Source: Funneliformis mosseae
Taxonomy: Eukaryota; Glomeromycota; Glomeromycetes; Glomerales; Glomeraceae
Assembly: GCA_910592005.1 (NCBI GenBank)
Contig: CAJVPP010001585.1
Location: forward strand, 1 to 19,052
Reading direction: 5' to 3'
Length of the DNA stretch: 19,052 nucleotides
Below the pieces are notes generated by a model. It ran no database searches, was not told the DNA's origin, and saw nothing but the letters and a program-made list of their open reading frames with translations. Positions 1 through 9,561 of this stretch are shown one piece after another. The stretch's first letter is position 1. The number at the start of each line of letters is the position of its first letter. The translations under genes and the position numbers were made by a program.

Positions 1-78
1 TCTCTTAAAATCTTCACTATAGCCTTATAGCGAAGTTGAGGTCTAGGACATAGAGTTTATTATAATAAGAGTTGACTG
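1..78 (-). mobile_element. Pogo/Tigger-like MITE, copy 1, cut by window edge
   Basis: The reverse complement begins CAGTCAACTCTT and is nearly identical to 1704-1781, with a handful of substitutions and one T indel. The terminal GACTG is at 74-78 and is followed by TA at 79-80, as expected for a TA target duplication. The other end lies left of the window. No coding capacity is visible. It is in inverted orientation relative to copy 2, about 1.6 kb away. Confidence 0.8.
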
Positions 79-1030
79 TATAGCTAATTAGAGATTAGCC
101 TTAATATTTATAAATAATACATGTATTTTATTTAATTTTTATAAATATTATTATTAAATATAAAAAATTGTAAAAAATAAAAAAAATAAATAATATAATT
201 TAAATTTTAATTTAAAATAAATTTTATATTAATTTAATTAATTATTTTATCCTTCTACTATAAATTTATTTTTTAATTTTAGCTTAATCTTATTTTTATT
301 TTTTTTTTAAAAAATTTTGTTTTAAATTTATTTATTTTTCTTCTATGTTTTTTTATATTTTCCATTTCTATTCTGATTTTTTTATATTTATATTTGCCTT
401 TAAAATTTGAATTTGAGTCAAAATAATTAGTTTAAATTAAAGTTGAATCAAGAAATTTTTAACTCAAAGTGTATATGAATTTAAAATTAGCATCAGAAAT
501 TTAAGTCTTACTTAATTGAAAATTATACTATAAGCTAAAAATATAATACAAGCTAATATTTTGTAATATTTTTGGAATTAAATTAAAAGAAATTTTTTTA
601 AAAAATTTTTATTCAATAAATGTTAATTATATTTATACTAATAAATGCAGTTAAAAAAAAAATATTACAATATTATTTATATAAATTTGAAGTTGATTTA
701 AATAAGTTTAAATTGATAAACTTGAATACTGACTTAATCAAAAAAATTTTGACTTAAATCAGAATTTAATTTAAATTAAATAATTATAAGTCTAGTTTTA
801 TTCTATTTAATCTTTTTTTTATATATATATATTTATTCTTTTAATATCTTCTTTTATTATTTCATTTTATTATTTTTTTTTAATTTATTCTTTTTTAATT
901 TTAATAATTTTTTTATTTTTTTATTTTTTGTTTTATTTTATTTACTTTTACTTTTAATTTTAATTTTAATTTTTTTATTTAATTTTTTTATTTTTTATTT
1001 TTTATTTTATTTTATTTTATTTTTTTTTAG
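79..1030. other. Gene-free AT-rich stretch with long T-rich tracts
   Basis: No open frame of useful length is seen on either strand. From about 800 to 1028 the plus strand is almost pure T/A with many T runs, ending in a TTTTTTTTAG that reads like a polypyrimidine tract plus splice acceptor for the module at 1031. Confidence 0.6.
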
Positions 1031-1342
1031 GTTTAATAAATTCCTTTTTTTAAGTAAAAATAGATGAAACTTTAAACAGAACCATTCAATTTATCACTGT
1101 AGCAAAGGTAAGCTAATTATATAATTATTGAATAATTTATTTTTTTATTTTAAGTTTGATTAGATTCTTCTCTTAAACCAAGAATTAAATAAAACTTTTA
1201 ATAAAATCATCTAATTTATTATTATAATAAAGATAAATTAATTAATGAATAAATTTATTTTTTAGGTTAGATTAGTTTCTTTTAGATCAAGAAACATACA
1301 AAACTTTTAAATAAAATTAATTAATTAATAATTATAATGAAG
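1031..1342 (+). repeat. Array of three diverged 77-78 bp splice-bounded modules
   Basis: Three related segments lie at 1031-1107, 1155-1232 and 1266-1342 (77, 78 and 77 bp). Module one is preceded by TTTTTTTTAG and module three by TTTTTTAG; the second is preceded by a weaker TTTTAAG. Modules one and three end AAAG or GAAG followed by a GTAAGC donor-like site. The middle one ends AAAG followed by ATAAAT, which is the same site after G-to-A and C-to-T changes. Shared internal words are GATTAG, AAAACTTTTAA and AATTTATTATTATAAT. The spacers are 47 and 33 bp. All three carry stops in every frame I read, so if they were exons they are now dead. Confidence 0.5.
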
Positions 1343-1703
1343 GTAAGCTGACTAATTTTTCAATTATTATTTATTTCTTTTTCTTATTTAAGTAATTAAA
1401 TTTAATTACTAATTTATTTATTTTAAATATTTATTTAATTAATAGTTTTATATTTTTTTAAAATGTTAAGTTAGATCTGACTGAAACTTAATTAATAGTA
1501 AAATACAAGTGACTAAATTATTTTTTAATGCTAATATTTTTATTTTTATTATTATTCTCATTATTATTTAATTAATTTTATTTTTAGGCCAAAATAATTT
1601 ATTTCTTTAGCTATAATTATTAGATAAAATAGGATTTTTATTAGAGTAGTATAGGTTTTTGATAAATTCTTTAATTTATTAGAATTTATCAATACTTTAA
1701 ATA
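1343..1703. other. AT-rich spacer
   Basis: No gene is visible. A weak acceptor-like TTTTTAG occurs near 1580-1586, but no convincing further module follows. Nothing else could be supported up to the MITE at 1704. Confidence 0.5.
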
Positions 1704-1832
1704 CAGTCAACTCTTGTTATTACGAACTCTATGTCCTAGACCTCAACTTCGCTATAAGGCTATAGTGAAGATTTAAGAGATTTGATTGGCCAATTCGCTA
1801 TAACAAGAGTTCGCTATATTAAAAGTTGACTG
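1704..1832 (+). mobile_element. Pogo/Tigger-like MITE, complete 129 bp copy
   Basis: The element reads CAGTCAACT at its left end and AGTTGACTG at its right end, flanked by TA (1702-1703 and 1833-1834). The inverted repeats extend about 25 bp imperfectly. A CGAACTC / TTGTTATAGCGAA motif recurs just inside the ends. A CAGT start, TA duplication, small size and no coding capacity fit a non-autonomous Tc1/mariner-pogo element. It is more GC-rich than its surroundings, which with its near identity to copy 1 suggests fairly recent activity. Confidence 0.82.
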
Positions 1833-2017
1833 TATTAGTAATCATTATCATTATAATTATTAATTATTATTTTTATTTATTTTCTTTTTATATAATTACA
1901 TTATAAAATTACAAAAAAACTTTATTTTTTTATAATACTTTTGTCTTAATTTTTTTTTAAAATCATATATAAATAACTGCTATTTTTATTAATATTGATA
2001 TTAATATTAATATTAAA

Positions 2018-2175
2018 TATTATTGTATAATTCTAAAAATAAGCACTACATAATATATATAAATTTATTAGTATATATATGACTAATAATATCATAACTT
2101 TTAAGTGATAAATGAATAAATAATTATAAAAGAAGTGTATCACAGGATGCTTATTTTCAGAATTATACAGTAATA
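2018..2175. mobile_element. 158 bp MITE with CTGAAAATAAGCA-type inverted repeats
   Basis: The left arm (2018-2045) and the reverse complement of the right arm (2148-2175) match over 28 bp with two differences. Both contain TGTATAATTCT followed by [GA]AAAATAAGCA. The interior is AT-rich and non-coding. Related CTGAAAATAA[GA] motifs occur at 9567, 9602 and 10495, and inverted near 10525, so this looks like one member of a local family. The exact target duplication is unclear because the flanks are TA-rich. Confidence 0.65.
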
Positions 2176-2439
2176 TATAAAAATAACTCTCATAGTTTCT
2201 ATATAAAATTAACTAAATTTATATCTATTTCTTTCTTTTAAAAATAGTTATAGTTAATACTATATAAAGTAAAATAATCTGATTCTAATAATTATATAAT
2301 ATAAATGATATATAGTATTAAATATATGAATAATTAATAAGTAATAATTTAGTATATTTTTAAATATATATAATTAAGGTTGTTCGATAAACTTGGAGGA
2401 TTTGCAAGTTATCTAAATAGAAAAAGGTAAAATTTAGGA

Positions 2440-2545
2440 AAATTATATTAAAACTTTATTAAAAAATCTGCAAAATTTTGAAAATAATAAAATTATATTA
2501 AAGTTTATAAAAGATAAAATTATATAAAACTTTAGTAAAAATTAG
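2440..2545 (+). repeat. Three diverged AAATTATATTAAAACTTTA units
   Basis: Units begin near 2440, 2489 and 2516, each reading AAAATTATAT followed by AAA[CG]TTTA. They follow a more complex stretch at about 2380-2425 (GGTTGTTCGATAAACTTGG) that may be one end of an older element. No partner end was found in the window. Confidence 0.35.
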
Positions 2546-2599
2546 TAAAACTAAAGTTTAAATATAAATTCCAATCTAAAATAAGTTTAAATAAGTAAC

Positions 2600-4940
2600 T
2601 TTAAATATAATTTAGATTAAATTTATTAACTTAATAATAGCAAGTAATTATAAAAAATAATTTAATTAATTTAAGTGAATATTATTTTATATTTTATTAA
2701 TTAATAAGAATTAAAATAATTGTTAAATAATATATTCTTAAACTTATAGCTTAAGATATTTTATTAAGATATTATTTTATTACATTATTAATTATATATT
2801 TTAATAATAAATATATTATAGAAATTTTAAATTATTTATGATTTATTTTGTATTATATAAATATTATCCTAAAAATAAAATAAAAGATAATGATATTATT
2901 TATTTTAAAACTTTTTATTTTATTTTAATATTAAATATATAATTATTTAATATTAATATTTAATATTATAATATAGTCTTTATTAAAATAATAATGAATA
3001 AATTTATAGTTTAAATTTTATTTTGCAATAGAACAGATAATTATTAAGATCATTTTATTCATTATAAATTATATTATAAAAAATATTATTTGAATTTTTT
3101 TATATAAACAAATTTTTTATTTTCTTATTATTTTTATAAAATATTTTTAATTAAGTTGATATTTAATCTATAAGATAAAGAAATTTAATTTAGTAAATAA
3201 GTTTTTTAAATTTTTTTGAATATGATAAAAGTTATTTCAAATATTACTAAAAAATCTAAAATAACTTAATTATATTTAATATTGATCATTAAAATCTAAC
3301 AGATTTTCTTTAAACATATTATTAACTTTACGCTTAGCCCATCAAACTTAGGATAACTATGACTTAATAATAGGGAATAATATGTGAGAAACTATAAAGT
3401 TACTGTAGAATAAGTCCTATCACAATCAACTTTAGGTTTATACTTTAGATAAGAAAATATCTTTAACAACTTATAAATACGATAAACACAATTAACACAT
3501 TAAGGATTTTTGAATATGTATAGTTTAGAAAAAGATTCTTTTATTATAAAGATTTGTATTCTTAGCAATCCTTAACCTTGGATTCTAAGTCTTGAACTCA
3601 AACTATTGAGTTTTTACTGTTATTTCTACCCTTTTGTAAGAACGAATTTTTATCCTATTTATATAAAAATACAATTATAAGAATTTACTATCTAATAATA
3701 AACTATTTTATAATAATAAGATAAATATAAAAGATAAATTATAATTTAATAATAATACTATAATAGATAATGATAATAAAATATAAGAATAAAATAAATA
3801 AATCAAAAATGTTAACTAAGTTAAAAATGCTAATGATATTAATAACATTGATCATTCGTCAATCTTTTGTGATGCAGTAGGATTGATTTCATATGGTATT
3901 AATGTATATATTAATTTTTCTTAATATATTTTAAAAGAATATTTTTTTATAAATTAAGTAGGATTTTATATTTAGATTATATTTAAGTAGATTTATTATC
4001 AGAAGAATTTGCTTTTTATCAATTATAATATAAGTGATTACAAGTTTAAAACAAATAATTTTCTTTTATTTTCTAAATCAAAAAAAAAAATTTTCAAAAA
4101 AGACTTGTATAATTTAGATTATAAAATTTTACCAAATATTTAATAATCTTTTTGATTTAATAATATTTTTAGAAGATAATACTAGTGATTGATTAAGTCA
4201 ATGAATTTTAAAAATATAGAAATCCTTTACTTTATATATTTATATTCTAAAGAATTTACAGTTTTGTTATTTGCTTTAAAATATGTTAATAGTATATAAT
4301 ATTAGTAAGTAAAAAAGATTTTTAAATTATTTTTTATTGAATAAATATTTTTTTATCCAATTATTTAATAAATAATATATTAAATCAGAAAAGATTTCAG
4401 AAAGTTTTACGACATCTTTTATAAGTCTATTTTTCTGTATTAATACTTTATGCACTAGACAAGTTTTAACTTTCACAATTAAAATTAAAATTTCTAAGCT
4501 TTTGAAATATTAGAAATGTAAATGTTAATGCAAAGAAAATAATATTACTTTAAATTTTTTATTAGACAATTGTCAAAAAAACTATTATATTAAATTGTCA
4601 AAAAGAATGCATTTTAAAATTCTAATAATTCACTATAAAAAGATATAGAAAACAGACGAGAAAAAGTCTAAAATTATATATTTAACTGAAGTTAACAAAA
4701 TTTTGTGATCATACAATCTTAATTCTAGCTGAAAATTAACTGATAAAAGAAAATCTTTACTGCTTACCTTTCCAGTTGTCAAATAATTTATCAATATTAT
4801 TATTAATTATCAGTTTTCATTTTAAATCATGATAAATAAAAGAAATTTGAGGATTTCCCTTTACGTTGCATAACCTTCATAAAATTTCACATAATATAAT
4901 TTGTTACTTGTATTATTTCTCTTATATTTCATTTTTACTA
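2600..4940. other. Long AT-rich stretch without a supportable gene
   Basis: No frame with protein character is seen. Two patches have more complex sequence. One is 3300-3680, containing TATAAATACG and ATTTATATAAAAATAC TATA-like words, perhaps an old LTR or promoter remnant. The other is 3800-3890, a short Asn/Asp-rich frame with stops. Neither could be tied to a family. Confidence 0.45.
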
Positions 4941-4952
4941 AGTATTATAGGA

Positions 4953-5144
4953 CTTAGTATTTTCAGTAATTAAAAATTTATTATTTTCACTATACGTTAT
5001 ATATGCGTCACAATTAATTTCAGCCAAATACTGTAATGCTAGCCATTTTATGACATTTTTAAAAGGTTATGCAGAAGAAATTAATTTAGGTTGCTGTGTT
5101 ACATTTATGAATAGAATTATGATTATATTCTGTTATTATGAGTA
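4953..5144 (+). pseudogene. Short open-frame remnant, unidentified
   Basis: A frame without a recognisable start runs about 60 codons to a TAA at about 5142-5144. It is richer in Cys, Gly and Met codons than the surrounding DNA (for example GCCVTFMNR near its end), which suggests an exon remnant. An acceptor-like ATTTCAG lies inside it near 5018-5024. I do not recognise the protein. It stops directly before the hAT-like element at 5147, so it may have been cut by that insertion. Confidence 0.25.
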
Positions 5145-5159
5145 ACTAGTGTTTTGCAA

Positions 5160-5345
5160 AATTAGATCAAATCAGATTTGAATAAAATCTGATTTGATCT
5201 GATTTTCATTTTTCAGGATCTGAATCTGATCTGAATCTGACAGATTAAATCTTAAATCCAGATCTGATAAATTAGTTTAAATCCAAATCTAATCTGATCT
5301 GGATCTGAAATTTTTATTGAAAAACAATTTTTCAGTATCTGATCT
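5160..5345. repeat. Left subterminal GATCTGAATCTGA repeat cluster
   Basis: Overlapping copies of GATCTGA, AATCTGATC and inverted CAGATTTGA words fill this stretch. Many are palindromic (for example AAATCAGATTTG near 5170), so the region can fold on itself. A matching cluster lies at 6195-6300. Confidence 0.7.
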
Positions 5346-5433
5346 CTTATTGCAAAATCACCCAAATAAATTCTATAAAAAACAATTAATATTAAAGAAA
5401 AATAAATAAATAAATAAAAAGAAAAATTAATAC

Positions 5434-6105
5434 ACTTACCACTTTAGTTATTATCATCAAGACCATAAATCCTGAAATAATAGAATTTAAATTAAACAAA
5501 TAAACAAAAAAAAAAAATAAAATAATAAATAAATAATAAATAAACAAATAAAACAAAAGAAATTAATAAATAAATAATAAATTACTTACCATAACTATTA
5601 GTAATTTATCCAAGTTACAAAAAAAAAATTAAAATGATATTAATTAAATTTAATAAAAAATTAAATCCCAACCTTTTATTACAAACAAAATCGCTAATTA
5701 ATATTAAAAAATAAATAAATAATAAATTAAAAAAATAAACAAATGAAAAAATTAAATTAAAGCGACTTACCACTATAGTCACTAATCACTAATTCCACAA
5801 TTTTTAACTGATCCTGAAATATAGAAATTTAAAAATTAATAATTCTAATTTACACATATTTTAACACTTTCTCCTTTCATTTCGCCTTATCACCTTATCA
5901 CTTCACTGCCTTCCACTTATCCCACTGCCTTCACCGCCTTCACTGCCTCTCACTGCTCCAATTTTCTCACCTCACTACTCACTTAATTAGACACGAACCC
6001 TAAAATAAATTAAAATATATTAACAAACAGCAAAAAAAAAGAAAATAAAACAAATATTTAAAAAAAAATATTAAAAAATAAAAAATATTTATTTACCACA
6101 GCTGA
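5434..6105 (-). repeat. Antisense array of splice-bounded mini-exon-like modules
   Basis: Read on the minus strand, four blocks end in a [AT]G|GTAA[GA]T donor-like site (near 5439, 5589, 5770 and 6095). Two of them have a clear acceptor: TTTCAG before GATTTATGG (module 5440-5471, 32 bp) and TTTCAG before GATCAGTT (module 5771-5813, 43 bp). These two share their ends (GAT at the start, ACTA-AGTG at the finish) and their flanks. The spacers are A-rich on the plus strand, so they read as T-rich introns on the minus strand. No continuous protein could be assembled. Confidence 0.4.
5866..5965. repeat. GC-richer CACTGCCTTC iteration
   Basis: About 100 bp of almost pure C/T/A on the plus strand repeat CACTGCCTTC, CACCGCCTTC and CACTTATCC words. 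Its GC content approaches half, against a far lower surrounding level. On the minus strand it reads as a purine-rich GGCAGTGAAGG repeat. Function is unknown; a decayed minisatellite or coding remnant are both possible. Confidence 0.6.
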
Positions 6106-6110
6106 AGTTA

Positions 6111-6196
6111 GTAAACTTGTTTTCTTTAGTTCTAAAGAAAGAAGTTTACAATGTTATATCAGCAAAAAAAGATTATCAATTTATTAATTGATAATC
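6111..6196. repeat. Two adjacent stem-loops
   Basis: GTAAACTT (6111-6118) pairs with AAGTTTAC (6142-6149), enclosing TTTCTTTAG / CTAAAGAAA (6121-6129 and 6132-6140). Twenty bases further, GATTATCAATT (6171-6181) pairs perfectly with AATTGATAATC (6186-6196) across a four-base loop. They lie just inside the right subterminal cluster of the hAT-like element. Confidence 0.6.
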
Positions 6197-6300
6197 AATT
6201 TAGGATCTGAATCTGAATTTGAGTTAGATTCAAATCTGATAGATCTGATCTGAATCTGATCTGTCAGATTCAGATTGAATTTAGATTGATCTAAATCCAT
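6195..6300. repeat. Right subterminal GATCTGAATCTGA repeat cluster
   Basis: AGATCTGATCTGAATCTGA and related words repeat across this stretch, mirroring the cluster at 5160-5345. The stretch ends in the imperfect inverted terminal repeat at 6283-6311. Confidence 0.65.
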
Positions 6301-6311
6301 ACAGAATACTA

Positions 6312-6888
6312 GTTTTGCTAAATTTTACTTTTTTACTATTTAAATGATTATATTTTATTTAATAATCTTATTTAGACCTAAAATTAGTTTTCAAAAATAA
6401 ACAGTTTTAAACTTTATATTATTAAGTTTATTAAATAATTAAATTTTAAAATATATAAATAATAAAAATTAATTTAAAAATTTAAGATATTATATGGTGC
6501 TGGAAGTTTATACTCAACAATAAAATTGTAACACTTAAAAATTTTATAAAAATAAAATTTAAAAGAAATAAATCGGTAATTTTATTCTTTATGATAAACA
6601 CTATTAAATTACTAGTCAGATTTTTAAAATAAGTCTTAGATAAAAAGTTATAAACATTAAAATTGCATGATTTTTATATGATCAGCTAAAATTTGAAATA
6701 AAATCAAATCATGTGAATGTGATTTGATTAGTTAAAACTTATGATAATTTGGACTGATATTATGATAATTATAGTGTTAACCTGAATTATTTTGTAATTA
6801 AATAAACTCAGAAATGTGTGATCTTGATTTTTGATTTAAAATCTTAATTTATTTTTTGATTTTGATTTACAATTAATTTATACTTAAT
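6312..6888. other. AT-rich spacer upstream of the dead transposase gene
   Basis: No gene is visible. AATCAAATCA (6702-6711) and TGATTTGATT (6720-6729) form a perfect 10 bp inverted repeat. GAAATAAAATCAAATCATGTGA here resembles GAAACAAAATCATGTGA near 9372 in direct orientation. I searched for inverted terminal repeats matching the downstream side of the transposase gene and found none that were convincing. Confidence 0.4.
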
Positions 6889-9151
6889 ATGACACGTAAA
6901 ATAAAGAGACAATAACAAGTAAGTAAATTGCCCAGAAAGAAAGACCATTATATATCTCAAAAAATAGCTACAGAAGAGATTAATAAATCAGAAGTGGATA
7001 GTAAAATTGTTGATGAAGTTTTTAAAGTTGATGAAATTATTAAAACGGAAGAAAAACCTATTAATTATTGGATAAAAGAGAAGTTAAAAGAATTTGAAGA
7101 AACAGAAAACAGACTTATTACTAAAGCTCTTCATTGATATGAGAATATTACAAATAACATTAGGGTAGCATATACCAGAGACTCAAGAACTACAATATAA
7201 AAGAATAAAAATAAAAAGAAAGAATTAAAACATGATGCAAAAGGAATGAAACACTTGATACCTTTTTTAAAAGTAGTGAAGCATTGACTAGTATTTTCTC
7301 ATCACAATCATCACAACTATCATAACTATTCCCAAAATCTTCATCTTCATCTTCTAAAACTGTGCAAAGTTTTTTAACTTCTGTTGATCTATAAAAACAC
7401 TTAGAAGAAATAAGTCATATTATTTAATATCAAAATCAGCAAAAATAAATCATAATATTTTACCTATGATTATTTACGCTATTTAAGTATATGCAGGTAT
7501 ATATAGTTATTATTAGATAAGCGAGGTAAAATAGACACTAGTAATTATATTGCACAATTTATGTGAAATAAAGGTGATTATATGGCAAGGTGTATTCAAA
7601 AATGGGGAGATCATTTTATACAAATAGGTGAATATTTTACTTATCATCAAGAAAAGTATACAAAATTAAATAGCTTGTTAAATTCTGAAAATTTTAAGGA
7701 GAATTGCCAAGTGTGGTTATGACAACAAAAACCAGAGTTGTGTTTTTCTAGAAATTTGAAAAAAATATATTGAGAAAACTTTATTTCTGAAATTAATGGG
7801 CTATATTAAGAAAGACATAATTTCTGAGAAGACCTATCAAAACTATATGCATTTGTGAGGATATAAATATAATAAAAGAAAAAAGGAGTATATTATGATA
7901 GGCATGAGTGGTCAAATATAATAAAGTATAGAAAGGAATAATTGGAGAGGATGTTTAAATATCAAAAGTATATGAAAGTTTTTAATAGCAATATGCTAGA
8001 TGTTATTTTAGAATTCTAACTTAAGCTAGAAGAGAAAGAAATAGTTCAGATAACGCATGATGAATATTATTTTTATGCAAATGATGGGTAACAAAGAATT
8101 TGGATGAAAGATGATAAAGATATTTTATGATCAAAATACATAGGATACTCTATTATAGTTTCACCTTTCTTTGTCTATATCATAGGCTATTACGATTATC
8201 TGATAAACAAATGCAAGCAAATCTGTGTATTAAAAATAAAAAAGCTTTTGTTCTTCATTCTATACAAATGGATGGATATTGGAAATCAGAACATATGTTA
8301 GATTAAGTAAGCTTTTCTTATAAACCTAAAATTAAAGTATGTGGGTTTTTAAAAATCAAAATAATTAATTTTTTCGTTTATAAATATAGTTTATAAATCA
8401 AGCAATTTCAATATTTGAGATATTACATCCTGGTTGTATTGAAGTTTTTTATTTTGATCAATTTACAAACTATAATGCAATGGCAGCTAATATACTAATT
8501 GCAACAAGGATGAATTTAGGTCCTAAAGGAATACAGCCAAAATATGTGATAGTTGATACATTGATGAAAATGGAGAAAAGTATATGCAATTAATGATATT
8601 TTCAGATAATCATAAACTAAAAGTTAGCCAAAAGGTATTAAGCAAATACTTAAAGAACATAACCTTTGACCAACAAAAAATATTTGTTTGATATGTGAGT
8701 AATATTCTGAAAAATATGAAGAAGTCGATCTAAAAAGACTTGATTATTATGCACAATGAATCATATTACTACAACCTGATTTTTGTGAATAATATTTAAT
8801 ATTAGAGAAAGCAATAATCAAAGCAAAACATATCTTTGAATGATACTTAAAATTTTATTGTAAATGCAATTTCATAGAACAATACTGGGATTTTGCAAAA
8901 TGAAAGACAAGGTGGACATGTAGTATAATTTCGCTAACTTATTAATACAAGTTTTAGAAGTTCTTATTAGTGTTCCTGTAATAACTATTTATAAATTTGC
9001 TCATAAGTCTTGAAGGTACATGGATGTGTATAATAAAAGGTTAGAAGGTAGAATTGCTGAATAGGCTATTAGCAAATATAAATCACATCATTGTTTACCA
9101 GAAAATATTGAAAGAATAATAGATTAGTTAGACAATAAGAATAATCTATAA
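6889..9151 (+). pseudogene. Decayed DDE transposase (Tc1/mariner-IS630-like)
   Basis: An ATG at 6889 opens a frame (MTRKIKRQ) with a stop at 6913 that resumes as LPRKKDHYISQK up to a TGA at 7135-7137. It continues in the same direction, through many stops and at least five frameshifts, to TAA 9149-9151. Order: basic and acidic N-terminus; Ser-rich linker (about 7280-7360, SSQSSQ); helix-turn-helix-like CIQKWGDHF (about 7590); THDE at 8056-8064; FDQ near 8453; CNFIEQYW near 8865-8888; SWRYMD-like tail near 9010. The pattern THDE / FD / NFIE matches the Asp-Asp-Glu catalytic triad of IS630-Tc1-type transposases, and all three acidic codons remain. A relict intron with GTAAGC donor and TATAG acceptor spans 8307-8389. 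I recognise the whole as a transposase repeated in Rhizophagus-type genomes; this comes from memory, not a search. It cannot encode an active protein. Confidence 0.8.
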
Positions 9152-9175
9152 AAAATAAAATTAATACATTAATAC

Positions 9176-9418
9176 TTAGCTGTTTTATGATTTCTACATA
9201 ACTCTATACAAAGCAATATTAATTACTTTTTTATTGCTAATATTTGAGAATGTTTAAAAAAATTTACAGATGCATTTTTTGCTAATCATCATTTTTTTAA
9301 TTATACAAAAATGTGATCATTTTTATTAGCTGATATAGTAATACGTGATATTAGATTAGTGTCAGAAAATTTGAAACAAAATCATGTGATTATCAAGTAT
9401 AGACTTCTGGCATCATAG
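9176..9418 (+). pseudogene. Same-frame coding-like continuation after the transposase stop
   Basis: The frame that ends at TAA 9149-9151 continues with protein-like sequence for about 80 codons to TAG 9416-9418. It is interrupted internally only by three TGA codons. Words such as KKFTDAFFANHHFFNY and DIVIRDIRLVSENLK look coding. It is either the true C-terminus of the transposase, with 9149 an extra nonsense mutation, or a second gene remnant of the same element. I do not recognise a domain. Confidence 0.4.
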
Positions 9419-9561
9419 AATAATAAAATTTTCTTAAAGATATAAATTTTAAAGAATAAAATCAATTACTATAGTTTAATTTAGATGCTTAAAATATAAA
9501 TAAATAATAATAATATATAAATATAATATTATCTATTTATATTAGAATTTTATATACCATA

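Larger units (their letters stand above)
5147..6311. mobile_element. Probable hAT-like non-autonomous element with subterminal repeats
   Basis: The left end begins TAGTGTTTTGCAAAA and runs into TTAGATCAAATC. The reverse complement of 6283-6311 begins TAGTATTCTG and runs into TTTAGATCAATC, an imperfect terminal inverted repeat. Both ends carry dense GATCTGAATCTGATC-type iterations (5160-5345 and 6195-6290), typical of subterminal transposase sites in hAT elements. No transposase is encoded. No clear 8 bp target duplication was found. An alternative is that 5147-5363 is a separate short element, because CTGATCTC near 5339 leading to TTGCAAAATCACCC also inverts the left end. Confidence 0.45.

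Noticed and set aside
1..1832. A single 1.8 kb element bounded by long inverted repeats
   Set aside because: The copy at 1704-1832 is complete by itself, with both ends and TA flanks, so two separate MITEs explain the pattern better.
3300..3680. Possible solo LTR
   Set aside because: More complex sequence with TATA-like words, but no second copy, no clear TG..CA ends and no target duplication could be shown.
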